Notes: a model not told the origin generated them from the sequence alone. A DNA stretch of 64,000 nucleotides from Actinoplanes sp. TBRC 11911 (GCF_012933445.1 NZ_JABBNC010000009.1:1-64000); one strand, 5' to 3'; shown: positions 53,864-61,838, counted from the stretch's first letter. Program-made: numbers and translations.

Positions 53864-54199
53864 ATGACCACCTCGGCGGAACGAGGCGACGCGCAGGACG
53901 GACTTGACCGTGGCGCACGGCCCGAGCATGTGCCGCGACGGCCCGATTGGGGCTGCCGAGTCTGCGGCCGTGCGTGGCCGTGCCCTCAAGCGAGACAGAA
54001 CTTGCTCGAGGAGTTTCGCGAGTTCCCGGCGGTGCTCGGCCTCTACCTGGCCGGGCAGCTGAAGGATGCGGTCGACGACCTGTCCATCAACGAGCTGCCA
54101 CTGCCCGCCGATCTGCACGGGCGCTTCATAGACTGGTCACAGCCCGTCAAGCCGGCACCGGAAGTGTCACCATCCCGGCAGCACAGAGCTGCCGCGTGA
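53864..54199 (+). CDS. Small Cys-motif protein of a Micromonosporaceae/Streptomyces family
   Basis: A 111-residue protein from ATG 53864 with GGGGGG upstream. It contains RPDWGCRVCGRAWPCPQARQ (CxxC plus a third Cys), then a helical segment LLEEFREFPAVLGLYLAGQL and DLPADLHGRF-like ending. From memory, similar proteins occur next to GntR regulators and in integrative elements of actinobacteria and are sometimes labelled flavin reductase; nothing here supports that label. Metal binding by the Cys residues is possible. It precedes a GntR gene. Confidence 0.65.
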   Translation: MTTSAERGDAQDGLDRGARPEHVPRRPDWGCRVCGRAWPCPQARQNLLEEFREFPAVLGLYLAGQLKDAVDDLSINELPLPADLHGRFIDWSQPVKPAPEVSPSRQHRAAA

Positions 54200-54531
54200 A
54201 ACCGCCCGGCATGACGACCAACACCGGCCTAGCATGGCGACGAGCGTGATGATGAACGCGGCATCGGCGTCATGCATGATGCTCAACCCGGGCACTGTGG
54301 CTCTGCGCCATACCCGCTGATGCGACTCCAAAGCCGGAGCCGACGGACTCGCTCGGAACGACGTCTCGTTCCACAGTTGACAGTCGTGTCGGCCTTGCTA
54401 CCGCCCGTAAATTAGGGGGTAGCAGCGGAACGGGCGGCGGTTCTGCCGCAGGCGGTTTCACCGCCGCCCGATCAGCCGCCCGATCAAGCTCGGCCTTCTC
54501 AGTGCGGCAGAAGTATCATACCGATATGGCT
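54200..54531. other. Intergenic region before the GntR gene
   Basis: About 330 bp without a supported gene. TTGACA near 54377-54382 is a good -35, but the -10 about 16 bp later (TACCGC) is weak. GCCGCCCGATCA occurs twice near 54462-54486. Confidence 0.4.
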
Positions 54532-54558
54532 TCGTACGTACAATACGATGGAGCATCG
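54532..54558 (+). promoter_or_regulatory. Candidate GntR operator/promoter
   Basis: Two adjacent dyads: TCGTA-N7-TACGA (54532-54548) and CGATG-GAG-CATCG (54546-54558), 20-50 bp upstream of the GntR start. TACGAT inside them could be the -10, so binding would block transcription. Confidence 0.45.
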
Positions 54559-54579
54559 TGGCCACGTAAAGTGTCGGAC

Positions 54580-54984
54580 ATGATCGATCCTTCCGCGGAC
54601 CGTGCGGTTTTCCGCCAGTTGGCCGACCTGCTCCGCAACCAGATCGAGTCCGGGGAGCTGGGCCCCGGTGAGCCGCTGCCCAGCGAGTTGCGGCTCGCGC
54701 AGGAGTACGGGATCAGCCGCACCACGGTTCGCCAGGCGATCGGCCAGCTCCGCACCGAGGGACTGGTCACCGTGGACCGACCACGAGGGACGTTCGTCCG
54801 CATCCCGGAACCAACCGAGCTCGTGGCCCTGGCCCGCGGCGAGCGCGCGAGCGCCCGCATGCCCACCGACGCCGAGCGGCGGAAGTACCGGCTGGGCGAG
54901 GGCGTCCCCGTCCTGGTGGTCACCGCCCCGGACGGCACCGAGACGGTCCACCCAGCCGACCGAGTGCAGCTCACCCGCCCGTAA
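54580..54984 (+). CDS. GntR-family transcriptional regulator (short)
   Basis: A 134-residue GntR regulator from ATG 54580: the winged HTH FRQLADLLRNQIESGELGPG, PLPSELRLAQEYGISRTTVR and GLVTVDRPRGTFVRI, followed by a short C-terminal tail of about 55 residues in place of a full UTRA or FadR effector domain. Upstream in-frame ATGs (54502, 54526) would overlap the presumed operator. Short GntR proteins of this type are frequent in actinobacterial integrative elements. Confidence 0.85.
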   Translation: MIDPSADRAVFRQLADLLRNQIESGELGPGEPLPSELRLAQEYGISRTTVRQAIGQLRTEGLVTVDRPRGTFVRIPEPTELVALARGERASARMPTDAERRKYRLGEGVPVLVVTAPDGTETVHPADRVQLTRP

Positions 54985-55270
54985 ACGGGCAAGCAAAGCC
55001 GACGTCGACCCCTGGAACCAGCAAACGCTCCCCAGGCCGCCCGCGGCGCCGCCGCAACCAGGAAGCGCCGCAACTGGACGCCCCACATAGGTCGCCGGGA
55101 AGGTCGCGGCCAGCGCGTCGAAGGCGGTCTGCTCCGCTGGGCGTAACTCGGCGATCACCCGCCCATCCCCGGTCGCTGCGCAACAACCACAGCCGCGCTT
55201 TCGATACCGCGCGTCACACGACGGCGCGGGGGCTTGACCCGGCGGGCCGCTGGGGTGACCGTCGGGAGCT
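54985..55270. other. Region between GntR and xerC
   Basis: 286 bp with no gene I can support. On the minus strand a frame includes VIAELRPAEQTAFDALAATF, which looks more protein-like than its surroundings, but it lacks a start with a ribosome site and continues as an antisense of the GntR gene. It may be a gene remnant. Confidence 0.4.
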
Positions 55271-56194
55271 GTGGAGACGCGGGAGATGCACGAGCGGCTG
55301 CCGCCGGCCATGCGGGAAGCGGCGGACGAGTTCGGGCATCACCTTGCTCAAGTGGCCAACCGGTCGGAGCACACCGTGCGGGCGTACCTCGGCGATGTGA
55401 TCTCGATGCTGGACTTCGCCGCGGCTGCCGGTTGCGCGTCGCCGCAGGACCTGGACATCGGCGTGCTGCGCGGGTGGCTGGCCGCGCGGATGCGCCAAGG
55501 TGCGGCCCGCACGTCGCAGGCACGGCGGGCGGCGGCCGCGCGGACCTTCACCGCCTGGGCGTTTCGCGGCGGTCTCGCGGCGGCCGACGCGGGGGCGCAG
55601 CTGGCGAGTCCGCGCGCGCACCGTGACCTGCCTACCGTGCTGCGCGCCGACCAGGCCGGCGAACTCATGGAACACGACGAGCGGCGCGATCCCGAGGGAC
55701 TCCGCGATCGGGCGGTCCTGGAGATGCTTTATGCCACCGGCGTACGGGTCAGTGAGCTCTGTGGGCTCGACCGCGCCGATGTCGACGAGGCTCGCCGGGT
55801 CGTGCGGGTGTTCGGCAAAGGGGCCAAGGAGCGGGCCGTTCCCTACGGGGTGCCGGCGCAGCGGGCGCTCGACGACTGGCTCCGGCACGGGCGGCACGCG
55901 CTCGCCAACGACGCCAGCCGGGACGCGCTCTTCCTCGGGGTCAAGGGTGGCCGGCTGCAGCAGACCGTGGTGCGCCGGATCGTCGACGCCGCCGCGCGCG
56001 CCGCCGGGCTGCCGCACACCAGCCCGCACGATCTGCGGCACTCGGCGGCGACGCACCTGCTGGACGGGGGCGCCGACCTACGCGCGGTCCAGGACCTGCT
56101 CGGGCACGCGTCGCTGTCGAGCACGCAGATCTACACCCACGTCTCCACCGAGCGCCTGCGGGCGGCGTTCAAGCAGGCCCACCCCCGCGCCTGA
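55271..56194 (+). CDS. xerC: Tyrosine recombinase XerC
   Basis: A 307-residue tyrosine recombinase that resolves chromosome dimers at dif with XerD. The N-terminal SAM-like domain is followed by the catalytic domain with Arg in YATGVRVSELCGLDRADV, Lys in FGKGAKERAVP, HxxR in SPHDLRHSAATHLLDGGADL, His in LGHASLSSTQIYTHV and the nucleophile Tyr in that last block. Start GTG 55271, or ATG 55286. From memory xerC lies between dprA and the M23 gene in mycobacteria, so it belongs to the core block and is probably not the integrase of the adjacent insert. Confidence 0.93.
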   Translation: METREMHERLPPAMREAADEFGHHLAQVANRSEHTVRAYLGDVISMLDFAAAAGCASPQDLDIGVLRGWLAARMRQGAARTSQARRAAAARTFTAWAFRGGLAAADAGAQLASPRAHRDLPTVLRADQAGELMEHDERRDPEGLRDRAVLEMLYATGVRVSELCGLDRADVDEARRVVRVFGKGAKERAVPYGVPAQRALDDWLRHGRHALANDASRDALFLGVKGGRLQQTVVRRIVDAAARAAGLPHTSPHDLRHSAATHLLDGGADLRAVQDLLGHASLSSTQIYTHVSTERLRAAFKQAHPRA

Positions 56195-56286
56195 GAAGCG
56201 AGGCCGGTGGGGATGAGCTGGGCGAACCGGCCGCGGCTCAGGGCCTGGCCGAGTTCCCGCCGGGCGACCCGCTGAGGCGGCCGCGA

Positions 56287-56430
56287 CCCAAGACAAAACG
56301 GCCGACGCGGAAGAAGGCGCCGCGACAAATCAACGCGGCCGACCCAGCAGAAGACCGCCGTGACACAAACAACGCCACCGACTCAGCAGAAGACGGCCCC
56401 GGCACAGGACAAAGCGGCCAACCCCACCAC
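56287..56430. repeat. Imperfect direct repeats upstream of and within the aminotransferase start
   Basis: Degenerate units built on ACAAA...ACGCGGCCGACCCAGCAGAAGACC recur about every 38 bp (near 56317, 56357 and 56404). They cover the region where the aminotransferase frame is open and make its N-terminal 30 residues suspect. Confidence 0.6.
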
Positions 56431-57640
56431 GCCCCCGTACGATCGATATGTGAGCGCCCTCGAACCGCCAACCCCGCTACCAGGTGCGCGGCTGCTGTTC
56501 TCGCTTGATCCGGGCGTCGCCTACCTCAACCACGGCACGGTCGGCGTCGTGCCGATCGGGGTGCAGCGGGCCCAGCAGCGGCTGCGGGACGAGGTCGAGG
56601 CGAACCCGAGGCGGTTCTACGGCCAGGAGATGGCCGAGCGGGTGATCCACACGCGACGCTTCCTGGCCGGCTTTCTTGGGGCGGATCCGGACGGCAGCGC
56701 GCTCGTTCCCAACATCACGGCGGCGGTGTCGATCGCCCTCAATTCGGTGCCGCTGGGGGCCGGTGACGAGGTCCTGGTGACCGATCACGTCTACGGCGCG
56801 GTGGAGATCGCCGTGCGCCATCGCAGCGAGCGGGCGGGGGCGAGCGTCCGGACCGTCGCGCTGCCCGCGGACGCCGGTGACGCCGAGGTCGTCGCGCTCG
56901 TCGTGGCGGCGCTGCGACCCGGGCGGACCAAGCTGTTGGTCGTGGACCAGCTGGCGTCGGTGACGGCCAAGGTCTTTCCGGTGCGGGAGATGGTCGCGGC
57001 CGCGCACGAACGCGGCATCCCGGTGCTGGTGGATGCCGCGCACGTGCCGGGCATGCTGCCGGTCGACGTGACCGCGATCGACGCCGATTTCTGGGCGGGG
57101 ACCCTGCACAAGTGGGCGTTCGCGCCGCGCGGCACGGCGCTGCTGGCGGTCGGCGCGGCGTGGCGGTCGCGGATCGAGCCGCTGGCGGTCGGGTGGAGTC
57201 AGGATCAAGGGTTCCCCCGGTCGGTCGAACACCAGGGCACGCTGGACTACACGCCGTGGCTGGCCGCACCCACCGGGCTGTTCACGCTGCGCACGCTCGG
57301 CTGGGAGGCGGTGCGGGCGCACAACGCGGCCCTTGCCGCCTACGGGCAGCGGGTCGTCGCGGCGGCCCTCGACGTCGAGCTGCCCAAAGATGCCCAGCTG
57401 CCGGAACCGGGCTCGGCCGATGCCGCGATGCGGGTCGTGCCACTTCCGCCGGGAGTCGCGGCGACCCAACCCGAGGCCTACGCCCTCCGGCAGCGGATCG
57501 CCGAGAAACTGGGGACCGAGGTCGCCGTGAACGCCTGGGGCGGGCGCGGCCTGCTCCGGCTGAGCGCCCAGGTCTACAACCGGGCGGACGAGTACGAAAG
57601 GCTGGCCCAGCGCCTCCCCGAGCTGCTGGCGGAGCGTTGA
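56360..57640 (+). CDS. Class V aminotransferase (isopenicillin-N-epimerase-like)
   Basis: A PLP enzyme of up to 426 residues. Conserved parts are YLNHGTVGVVPIGVQRAQ, VLVDAAHVPGMLPVD (PLP-binding Asp/His) and WAGTLHKWAFAPRGTALL with the Schiff-base Lys. Homologues include cysteine desulfurase-like and isopenicillin-N-epimerase-like proteins; the substrate is unknown. GTG 56360 gives a Thr/Gln/Pro-rich leader that falls in repetitive DNA, so GTG 56450 (SALEPP...) may be the true start. Its 3' part overlaps the antisense M23 frame by 359 bp. Confidence 0.88.
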   Translation: MTQTTPPTQQKTAPAQDKAANPTTPPYDRYVSALEPPTPLPGARLLFSLDPGVAYLNHGTVGVVPIGVQRAQQRLRDEVEANPRRFYGQEMAERVIHTRRFLAGFLGADPDGSALVPNITAAVSIALNSVPLGAGDEVLVTDHVYGAVEIAVRHRSERAGASVRTVALPADAGDAEVVALVVAALRPGRTKLLVVDQLASVTAKVFPVREMVAAAHERGIPVLVDAAHVPGMLPVDVTAIDADFWAGTLHKWAFAPRGTALLAVGAAWRSRIEPLAVGWSQDQGFPRSVEHQGTLDYTPWLAAPTGLFTLRTLGWEAVRAHNAALAAYGQRVVAAALDVELPKDAQLPEPGSADAAMRVVPLPPGVAATQPEAYALRQRIAEKLGTEVAVNAWGGRGLLRLSAQVYNRADEYERLAQRLPELLAER

Positions 57641-58085
57641 GCGGGAGCAACCGGACCCGGCCCAGGCCGAGCAGCGCCAGCGGGTCCAGGTAGAGGCCGT
57701 CGCGGCGCAGACCCCAATGCAGGCAGGCGGCGCCGGGACAGCCGGGGTGACCGGCCACGAGCCGGCCGATCTCCGCGCCGCTGGTCACCCGGTCACCGGC
57801 GGCGACGGACGGCGAGAGCGGCTCGTAGGTCGTGCGAAGGCCACCGGCGTGCGCCACGCTGACCACGCCGCGACCGGCGACCCGGCCCGCGAACACCACC
57901 ACCCCGGGACCGGCGGCACGGACCGGGGCCGACGGCGGGGCGGCGAGATCGACCCCGCGATGGCCGGCCAGCCAGGGCGCCGGCGGCGGCTCGAAACGCC
58001 TCGTGACGCGGTGCGAATCCACCGGCCACCCAAAAGGGACCGGAGCGGGCAAGAACACGAGCAAGAGCAGCAGGGCGAGGAACAT
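57282..58085 (-). CDS. M23-family peptidase with a C-terminal read-on tail
   Basis: A secreted zinc peptidase-like protein: signal peptide (MFLALLLLLVFLPAPVPFGW), then the M23/LytM core with GHRGVDLAAP (HxGxD), VVVFAGRVAGRGVVSVAHAG and CLHWGLRRDG. The core ends near LLGLGRVRLLPL (about residue 148), where homologues usually stop. The frame continues for about 119 Arg/Pro-rich residues as an antisense of the aminotransferase gene. Either the original stop was lost or the tail is real. It is on the minus strand, opposite to xerC, as expected if the whole yraN-M23 block was inverted. Confidence 0.78.
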   Translation of the reverse strand: MFLALLLLLVFLPAPVPFGWPVDSHRVTRRFEPPPAPWLAGHRGVDLAAPPSAPVRAAGPGVVVFAGRVAGRGVVSVAHAGGLRTTYEPLSPSVAAGDRVTSGAEIGRLVAGHPGCPGAACLHWGLRRDGLYLDPLALLGLGRVRLLPLNAPPAARGGAGPAFRTRPPGCRPGRSAGAGRARPRRSRRPRSPVSRRSAAGGRRPRVGSPRLPAEVARPASRHRPSPVPAAGHLWAARRRGPPRRPAARRRQGPRCAPAPPPSRACAA

Positions 58086-58161
58086 GCCCGCCAGATTGCC
58101 GGAGACTCAGTTCGGATGCGTGACGGCCTGTGGATTACCGCTCACTGTGGATAACCGGCGC

Positions 58162-58485
58162 CTAGCCGCCGAAGCCCGCGTCATCCGGCAGGGAGATGTC
58201 TGGCTTTTCCAGTTCCTCCACGTTGACGTCCTTGAACGTCATGACCCGGACATTCTTCACGAACCGGGCCGGGCGGTACATGTCCCAGACCCAGGCGTCG
58301 TGCATCTCGACCTCGAAGTAGACCTCGCCGTCCGAGTTGCGCACGTGCAGGTCGACCTGGTTGGCCAAGTAGAACCGGCGCTCCGTCTCCACCACGTAGG
58401 AGAACTGGCGGACGATGTCGCGGTACTCCCGGTAGAGCTGCAGCTCCATCTCGGTCTCGTACTTCTCGAGATCCTCTGCGCTCAT
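58162..58485 (-). CDS. DUF2469 protein
   Basis: A 107-residue acidic protein with the typical start MSAEDLEKYETEMELQLYRE and continuing YRDIVRQFSYVVETERRFYL, then ends with VRVMTFKDVNVEELEKPDI. It belongs to an actinobacterial DUF of unknown function found next to rnhB. Its start overlaps the rnhB stop by 4 bp (ATGA). Confidence 0.95.
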   Translation of the reverse strand: MSAEDLEKYETEMELQLYREYRDIVRQFSYVVETERRFYLANQVDLHVRNSDGEVYFEVEMHDAWVWDMYRPARFVKNVRVMTFKDVNVEELEKPDISLPDDAGFGG

Positions 58486-59339
58486 CGCTTCTCGCCCTCC
58501 ATGGCCTCATCTTCCCCCACCGACGGCGACGGCTGAGGCTGGTCGCCCGACGCCACGCCGACGGTACCCTCAGCCACGCCGTGTGGCATCGTCGGCTCGG
58601 CCGAGGATGCATCAAACAGCACGCCCTCCGAACCGAACAACGCCGGCGCCGGGATCACCGCCGGCCTCCGCGCCCGCGGCGGCCGGTTACCCCGCCCGGA
58701 CACCGCTGCCACGTTGACGTACGAAAAGCGGTGCTCGGCGCACGGCCCCTTGCTGGCCAGCGCCGCGCTGTGCTCGTCCGTCACATACCCCTTGTGCACC
58801 GCGAACCCGTACCCGGGGAACTTCTCGTCCAACTCCACCATGATGCGATCCCGGGTGACCTTCGCCAACACGCTCGCCGCGGCCACGCACGCCGCCACTC
58901 GATCGCCCTTCCACACGGCCAGGCCGGGCACCCCCAGGCCGTCGACCGGGAAACCGTCGGTCAGCACGTACTCGGGAGAGGTGGACAGCGACGCCAGCGC
59001 CCGGCGCATCGCGGCGAGGTTGCTGACGTGCAGGCCGCGGGCGTCGACCTCGGTGGCCGGGATGATCATGACGGACCAGGCGAGGGCGCGGGCCACCACC
59101 TGCTCGTAGACGCGCTCGCGGGCCGCCGGGGTCAGCAGCTTGGAGTCGGCCAGCTCGTCGATCTCGCCACGCTTGCCCTCGGGCAGGATCGCGGCGGCCG
59201 CCACCAGCGGTCCGGCACAGGCGCCACGCCCGGCCTCATCCGCCCCGGCCACGTTCCGGAAGCCGCGGCGCTGCAGAGCGCGCTCCAGGGCGTACAGGCC
59301 GCCCTCGCGGCGCACGACGGTGCGAGGAGGTGCCAGCAT
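58482..59339 (-). CDS. rnhB: Ribonuclease HII with C-terminal extension
   Basis: Removes ribonucleotides embedded in DNA. The catalytic core shows ADEAGRGACAGPLVAAAAIL (Asp-Glu of the DEAGRG motif) and ADSKLLTPAARERVY, then VTRDRIMVELDEKFPGYGF. The start ATG overlaps the Nudix stop (TGATG); the upstream open frame overlaps the Nudix gene and is not used. The 285-residue length exceeds the usual 200-230 because of a disordered C-terminal extension of about 60 residues. Confidence 0.95.
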   Translation of the reverse strand: MLAPPRTVVRREGGLYALERALQRRGFRNVAGADEAGRGACAGPLVAAAAILPEGKRGEIDELADSKLLTPAARERVYEQVVARALAWSVMIIPATEVDARGLHVSNLAAMRRALASLSTSPEYVLTDGFPVDGLGVPGLAVWKGDRVAACVAAASVLAKVTRDRIMVELDEKFPGYGFAVHKGYVTDEHSAALASKGPCAEHRFSYVNVAAVSGRGNRPPRARRPAVIPAPALFGSEGVLFDASSAEPTMPHGVAEGTVGVASGDQPQPSPSVGEDEAMEGEKR

Positions 59340-59782
59340 CAGAGCCCCCGCAACAGGTCGGCCAGGGCAACCGGGTAGATCCGCTCGGTGCTCGCCGCGA
59401 TCTCCTCGGGCGACCACCATCGGTGCTCGGTGATGGTCTGCTGCTCGTCGGCCTCCATGCCGGCCGTGTCGACACGCCACTCGGCCACCCGGAGTAGGAA
59501 AAACTCTTGATCTTGCCGGTAGTCGGCGCCGTTGTACGAGAACTCGGCCGTCTCGCGCCAGACCGGCGGGCCCAGCTCGGTCGCGGCGACGTGCAGCCCG
59601 GTCTCTTCCCGAAGCTCGCGCGCGGCACCCTCGGCGGAGGACTCGGAGCCGCGCAGGCCGCCCCCGGGGGTGAACCACCACCGCTGGCCGGGACGGGCCG
59701 GGTCGCCACCGTGCAGGAGGAGCGCGCGGCCGGCCTGGTCGACGCAAAGCACGCGCCCGGCGCGGCGGTCGATGACGGTCAC
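59339..59782 (-). CDS. Nudix hydrolase
   Basis: A 147-residue Nudix-fold pyrophosphohydrolase. The Nudix box is complete: GLRGSESSAEGAARELREET followed by GL, matching Gx5Ex7REUxEExGU. The start VIDRRAGRVLCVDQAGRALLLH is the first strand. The substrate is unknown; Nudix genes at this place between lepB and rnhB occur in other actinobacteria. Confidence 0.93.
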   Translation of the reverse strand: MTVIDRRAGRVLCVDQAGRALLLHGGDPARPGQRWWFTPGGGLRGSESSAEGAARELREETGLHVAATELGPPVWRETAEFSYNGADYRQDQEFFLLRVAEWRVDTAGMEADEQQTITEHRWWSPEEIAASTERIYPVALADLLRGL

Positions 59783-59830
59783 GCGCTCAAGCCTATTGCG
59801 CGCGAGGTGGATCTTACGACCGAGGGCGGG

Positions 59831-60481
59831 TCACTTCTGCCCGGGTGCGTTCGGGATCTTGTCGAAGCCGTTCGGGACGGTGAGCCAGGTAGCACGACTG
59901 ACCGGCCAGAACACCGTGAAGGCGCGACCGACGATCGATTTCTCGGTGATCGTCGCCTCCTGCACATCCTGGGTGTCGTTGTAATGCTCCAGGGAGTCGC
60001 CCGAGGCACTGCGATGGTCGCCCATCACCCAGAGCCGGTTCTTGGGCACGGTCACGTCGAACGTGGCGTCGGCCGGCGGGTCCTGCACACCGTCGGGGTC
60101 CTTGTACACGTACGGCTCGATCAGGTCGATGCCGTTGATCTTGATGTGGTCGTCGCCCTTGGTGTACGTGATGTGATCGCCGGGCACCCCGATGATCCGC
60201 TTGATGAAGTCCTCGCCCTCGGCGCCGGACTGCCAGTCCTCGGGCGCCTTGAAGACGATGATCTCGCCGCGTCGGGGGTCCCGGAAGTCGTAGACGAGCT
60301 TGTTGACTAAGACCCGGTCCAGCACGTTGAGCGTGTGCTCCATGGACGGCGACGGGATGTAGAACGTCTGCAGCACGAAGGCGCGCACGAGGACGGCGAC
60401 CAGGATCGCCACACCCAGAAGGATCGGGAGTTCACGCCAGAAATTGCTGGAGCGCTTCTGGGTCTGCTGCTCGTCAATCAC
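59831..60481 (-). CDS. lepB: Signal peptidase I (copy 2 in transcription order)
   Basis: A 216-residue type I signal peptidase with one N-terminal membrane helix (ILLGVAILVAVLVRAFVLQT). The catalytic Ser46 lies in YIPSPSMEHTL and Lys94 in FIKRIIGVPGD. It overlaps the upstream lepB by 4 bp. Two differences from the other copy are visible: a shorter periplasmic domain and no C-terminal membrane helix. Confidence 0.95.
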   Translation of the reverse strand: MIDEQQTQKRSSNFWRELPILLGVAILVAVLVRAFVLQTFYIPSPSMEHTLNVLDRVLVNKLVYDFRDPRRGEIIVFKAPEDWQSGAEGEDFIKRIIGVPGDHITYTKGDDHIKINGIDLIEPYVYKDPDGVQDPPADATFDVTVPKNRLWVMGDHRSASGDSLEHYNDTQDVQEATITEKSIVGRAFTVFWPVSRATWLTVPNGFDKIPNAPGQK

Positions 60482-61365
60482 GAACGGAGCCTACGACGCC
60501 GGGTCACGAAGAGCAGTCCGGAACGCGCGGATAGACCCGCACTAAACAGGAACGGCAGCAGCAGTGATCCGGTCCCCGGATCCTGGCGCTGCACGGGCAG
60601 GCCCTCGGCCGTGGTGTGCTGCGCGTCATACGCTTTCCACGCGTCCGGCACGGAAAGGCTGGTAAATCGATTGCTCGGCCAGACAACCACGAATGCCCGG
60701 CCGATCACGTTCTTGATCGGGACCGGGCCCTGACATCGCGCGTCCTGCGAGACCGCGCGGTGGTCACCCATGACAAACATCTCACCCGGTGGGATGGTCA
60801 CCTGGGTGAAACGCCTGCTTGTGCACTGGTTCGGGTTCGGCGGCTGGTTGATGTCGGAGTTGAAACCCTCGGCGATGTACGACTCGTCGATGCCCACGCC
60901 GTTGACGGTGACCCGGCCCTGGCTGTCGCAGCACGCCACCTTGTCACCGGGCAGGCCGATCACCCGCTTGATGAAATCGCGTTCACCCGGACGGCTGACG
61001 CCCACCAGATCGCCGACCGTGCGGCCCAGCTTCGACGCGAACGAGTTGCTCACCGGCTCGGTGACCTCGGGCGCCCAATTGTCGGTGCCGCGGAAGACCA
61101 CGATCTCGCCGCGCTCCGGATCCCGCAGGTCGTAGACAACCTTGTTGACCAGCACCCGGTCCTTGACCAGCAGCGTGTTCTCCATCGAGCCGCTGGGGAT
61201 GTAGAACGCCTGCACCAGGAAGGTACGGATCAGCACCGCCAGGCAGAACGCGACCACCAGCAGCAGCGGGAGCTCCTGCCAGAGCGGCATCTCCCGGCGC
61301 CGGAGCATCGACCGGCGCCGCCGCTCGGACGGTTGGTACCCCTGCATCGGTTCCACGCTTCGCAT
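60478..61365 (-). CDS. lepB: Signal peptidase I (copy 1 in transcription order)
   Basis: A 295-residue type I signal peptidase. An Arg-rich N-terminus is followed by a membrane helix (LPLLLVVAFCLAVLIRTFL), catalytic Ser60 in YIPSGSMENTL and Lys133 in FIKRVIGLPGD, and a second hydrophobic segment near the C-terminus (LLLPFLFSAGLSA). Loop Cys residues (VACCDSQG, NQCTSRRF, DARCQG) could form disulfides outside the cell. The start is uncertain: ATG 61365, GTG 61356 and ATG 61347 are candidates, and GGGAG best serves 61356. Confidence 0.95.
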   Translation of the reverse strand: MRSVEPMQGYQPSERRRRSMLRRREMPLWQELPLLLVVAFCLAVLIRTFLVQAFYIPSGSMENTLLVKDRVLVNKVVYDLRDPERGEIVVFRGTDNWAPEVTEPVSNSFASKLGRTVGDLVGVSRPGERDFIKRVIGLPGDKVACCDSQGRVTVNGVGIDESYIAEGFNSDINQPPNPNQCTSRRFTQVTIPPGEMFVMGDHRAVSQDARCQGPVPIKNVIGRAFVVVWPSNRFTSLSVPDAWKAYDAQHTTAEGLPVQRQDPGTGSLLLPFLFSAGLSARSGLLFVTRRRRLRS

Positions 61366-61407
61366 CTCCCGCCGCCGACCGGTCTGAGACCAGCCCCGGA
61401 TACAGCA

Positions 61408-61432
61408 CTACCGCCCGGAATACGGGCGGTAG
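61408..61432 (-). terminator. Terminator-like hairpin after rplS
   Basis: CTACCGCCCG-GAATA-CGGGCGGTAG, a perfect 10-bp stem about 50 bp beyond the rplS stop and just before the lepB genes; it may reduce read-through from rplS into lepB. Confidence 0.65.
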
Positions 61433-61481
61433 CACTAGAAGGGTTCACGTTCCGGCCCTCCGGCACTGTAGCCAGAGTAGG

Positions 61482-61838
61482 TCAGACGGTCTGCTTCTCC
61501 CGCAGCTCCTTGATCTTGGCCTTCTTGCCACGGAGCTCGCGGAGGTAGTACAGCTTGGCGCGGCGCACGTCACCGCGGCTCACGATCTCGATCCGGTCGA
61601 TCGCCGGGCTGTTGAGCGGGTACGTCCGCTCGACACCGACGCCGAAGCTGATCTTGCGGATCTTGAAGGTCTCGCGCAGACCGGCACCCTGTCGAGCGAT
61701 CACGACGCCCTGGAAGACCTGGACGCGGGAACGGTTTCCTTCGACGACCCGGGCGTGCACCTTGAGGGTGTCGCCGGCCCGGAAGTCCGGAAGGTCGGTG
61801 CGCTGCGACTGGGCGTCGAGAGCGTCCAGCGTGTTCAT
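61482..61838 (-). CDS. rplS: Ribosomal protein L19
   Basis: A 118-residue L19 of normal length with [19 protein letters not shown], the [20 protein letters not shown] block and [19 protein letters not shown]. It follows trmD by 126 bp, the standard rpsP-rimM-trmD-rplS order. Confidence 0.98.
   Translation of the reverse strand: MNTLDALDAQSQRTDLPDFRAGDTLKVHARVVEGNRSRVQVFQGVVIARQGAGLRETFKIRKISFGVGVERTYPLNSPAIDRIEIVSRGDVRRAKLYYLRELRGKKAKIKELREKQTV

Noticed and set aside
53384..54118. Minus-strand frame of 244 codons opposite the Arg/Pro-rich and Cys-motif genes.
   Set aside because: It is antisense to the better supported Cys-motif gene, and no start has a ribosome site.
54499..55311. Minus-strand frame of 270 codons across GntR.
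   Set aside because: Most of it is antisense to the GntR HTH coding sequence; only a short part in the gap remained of interest.
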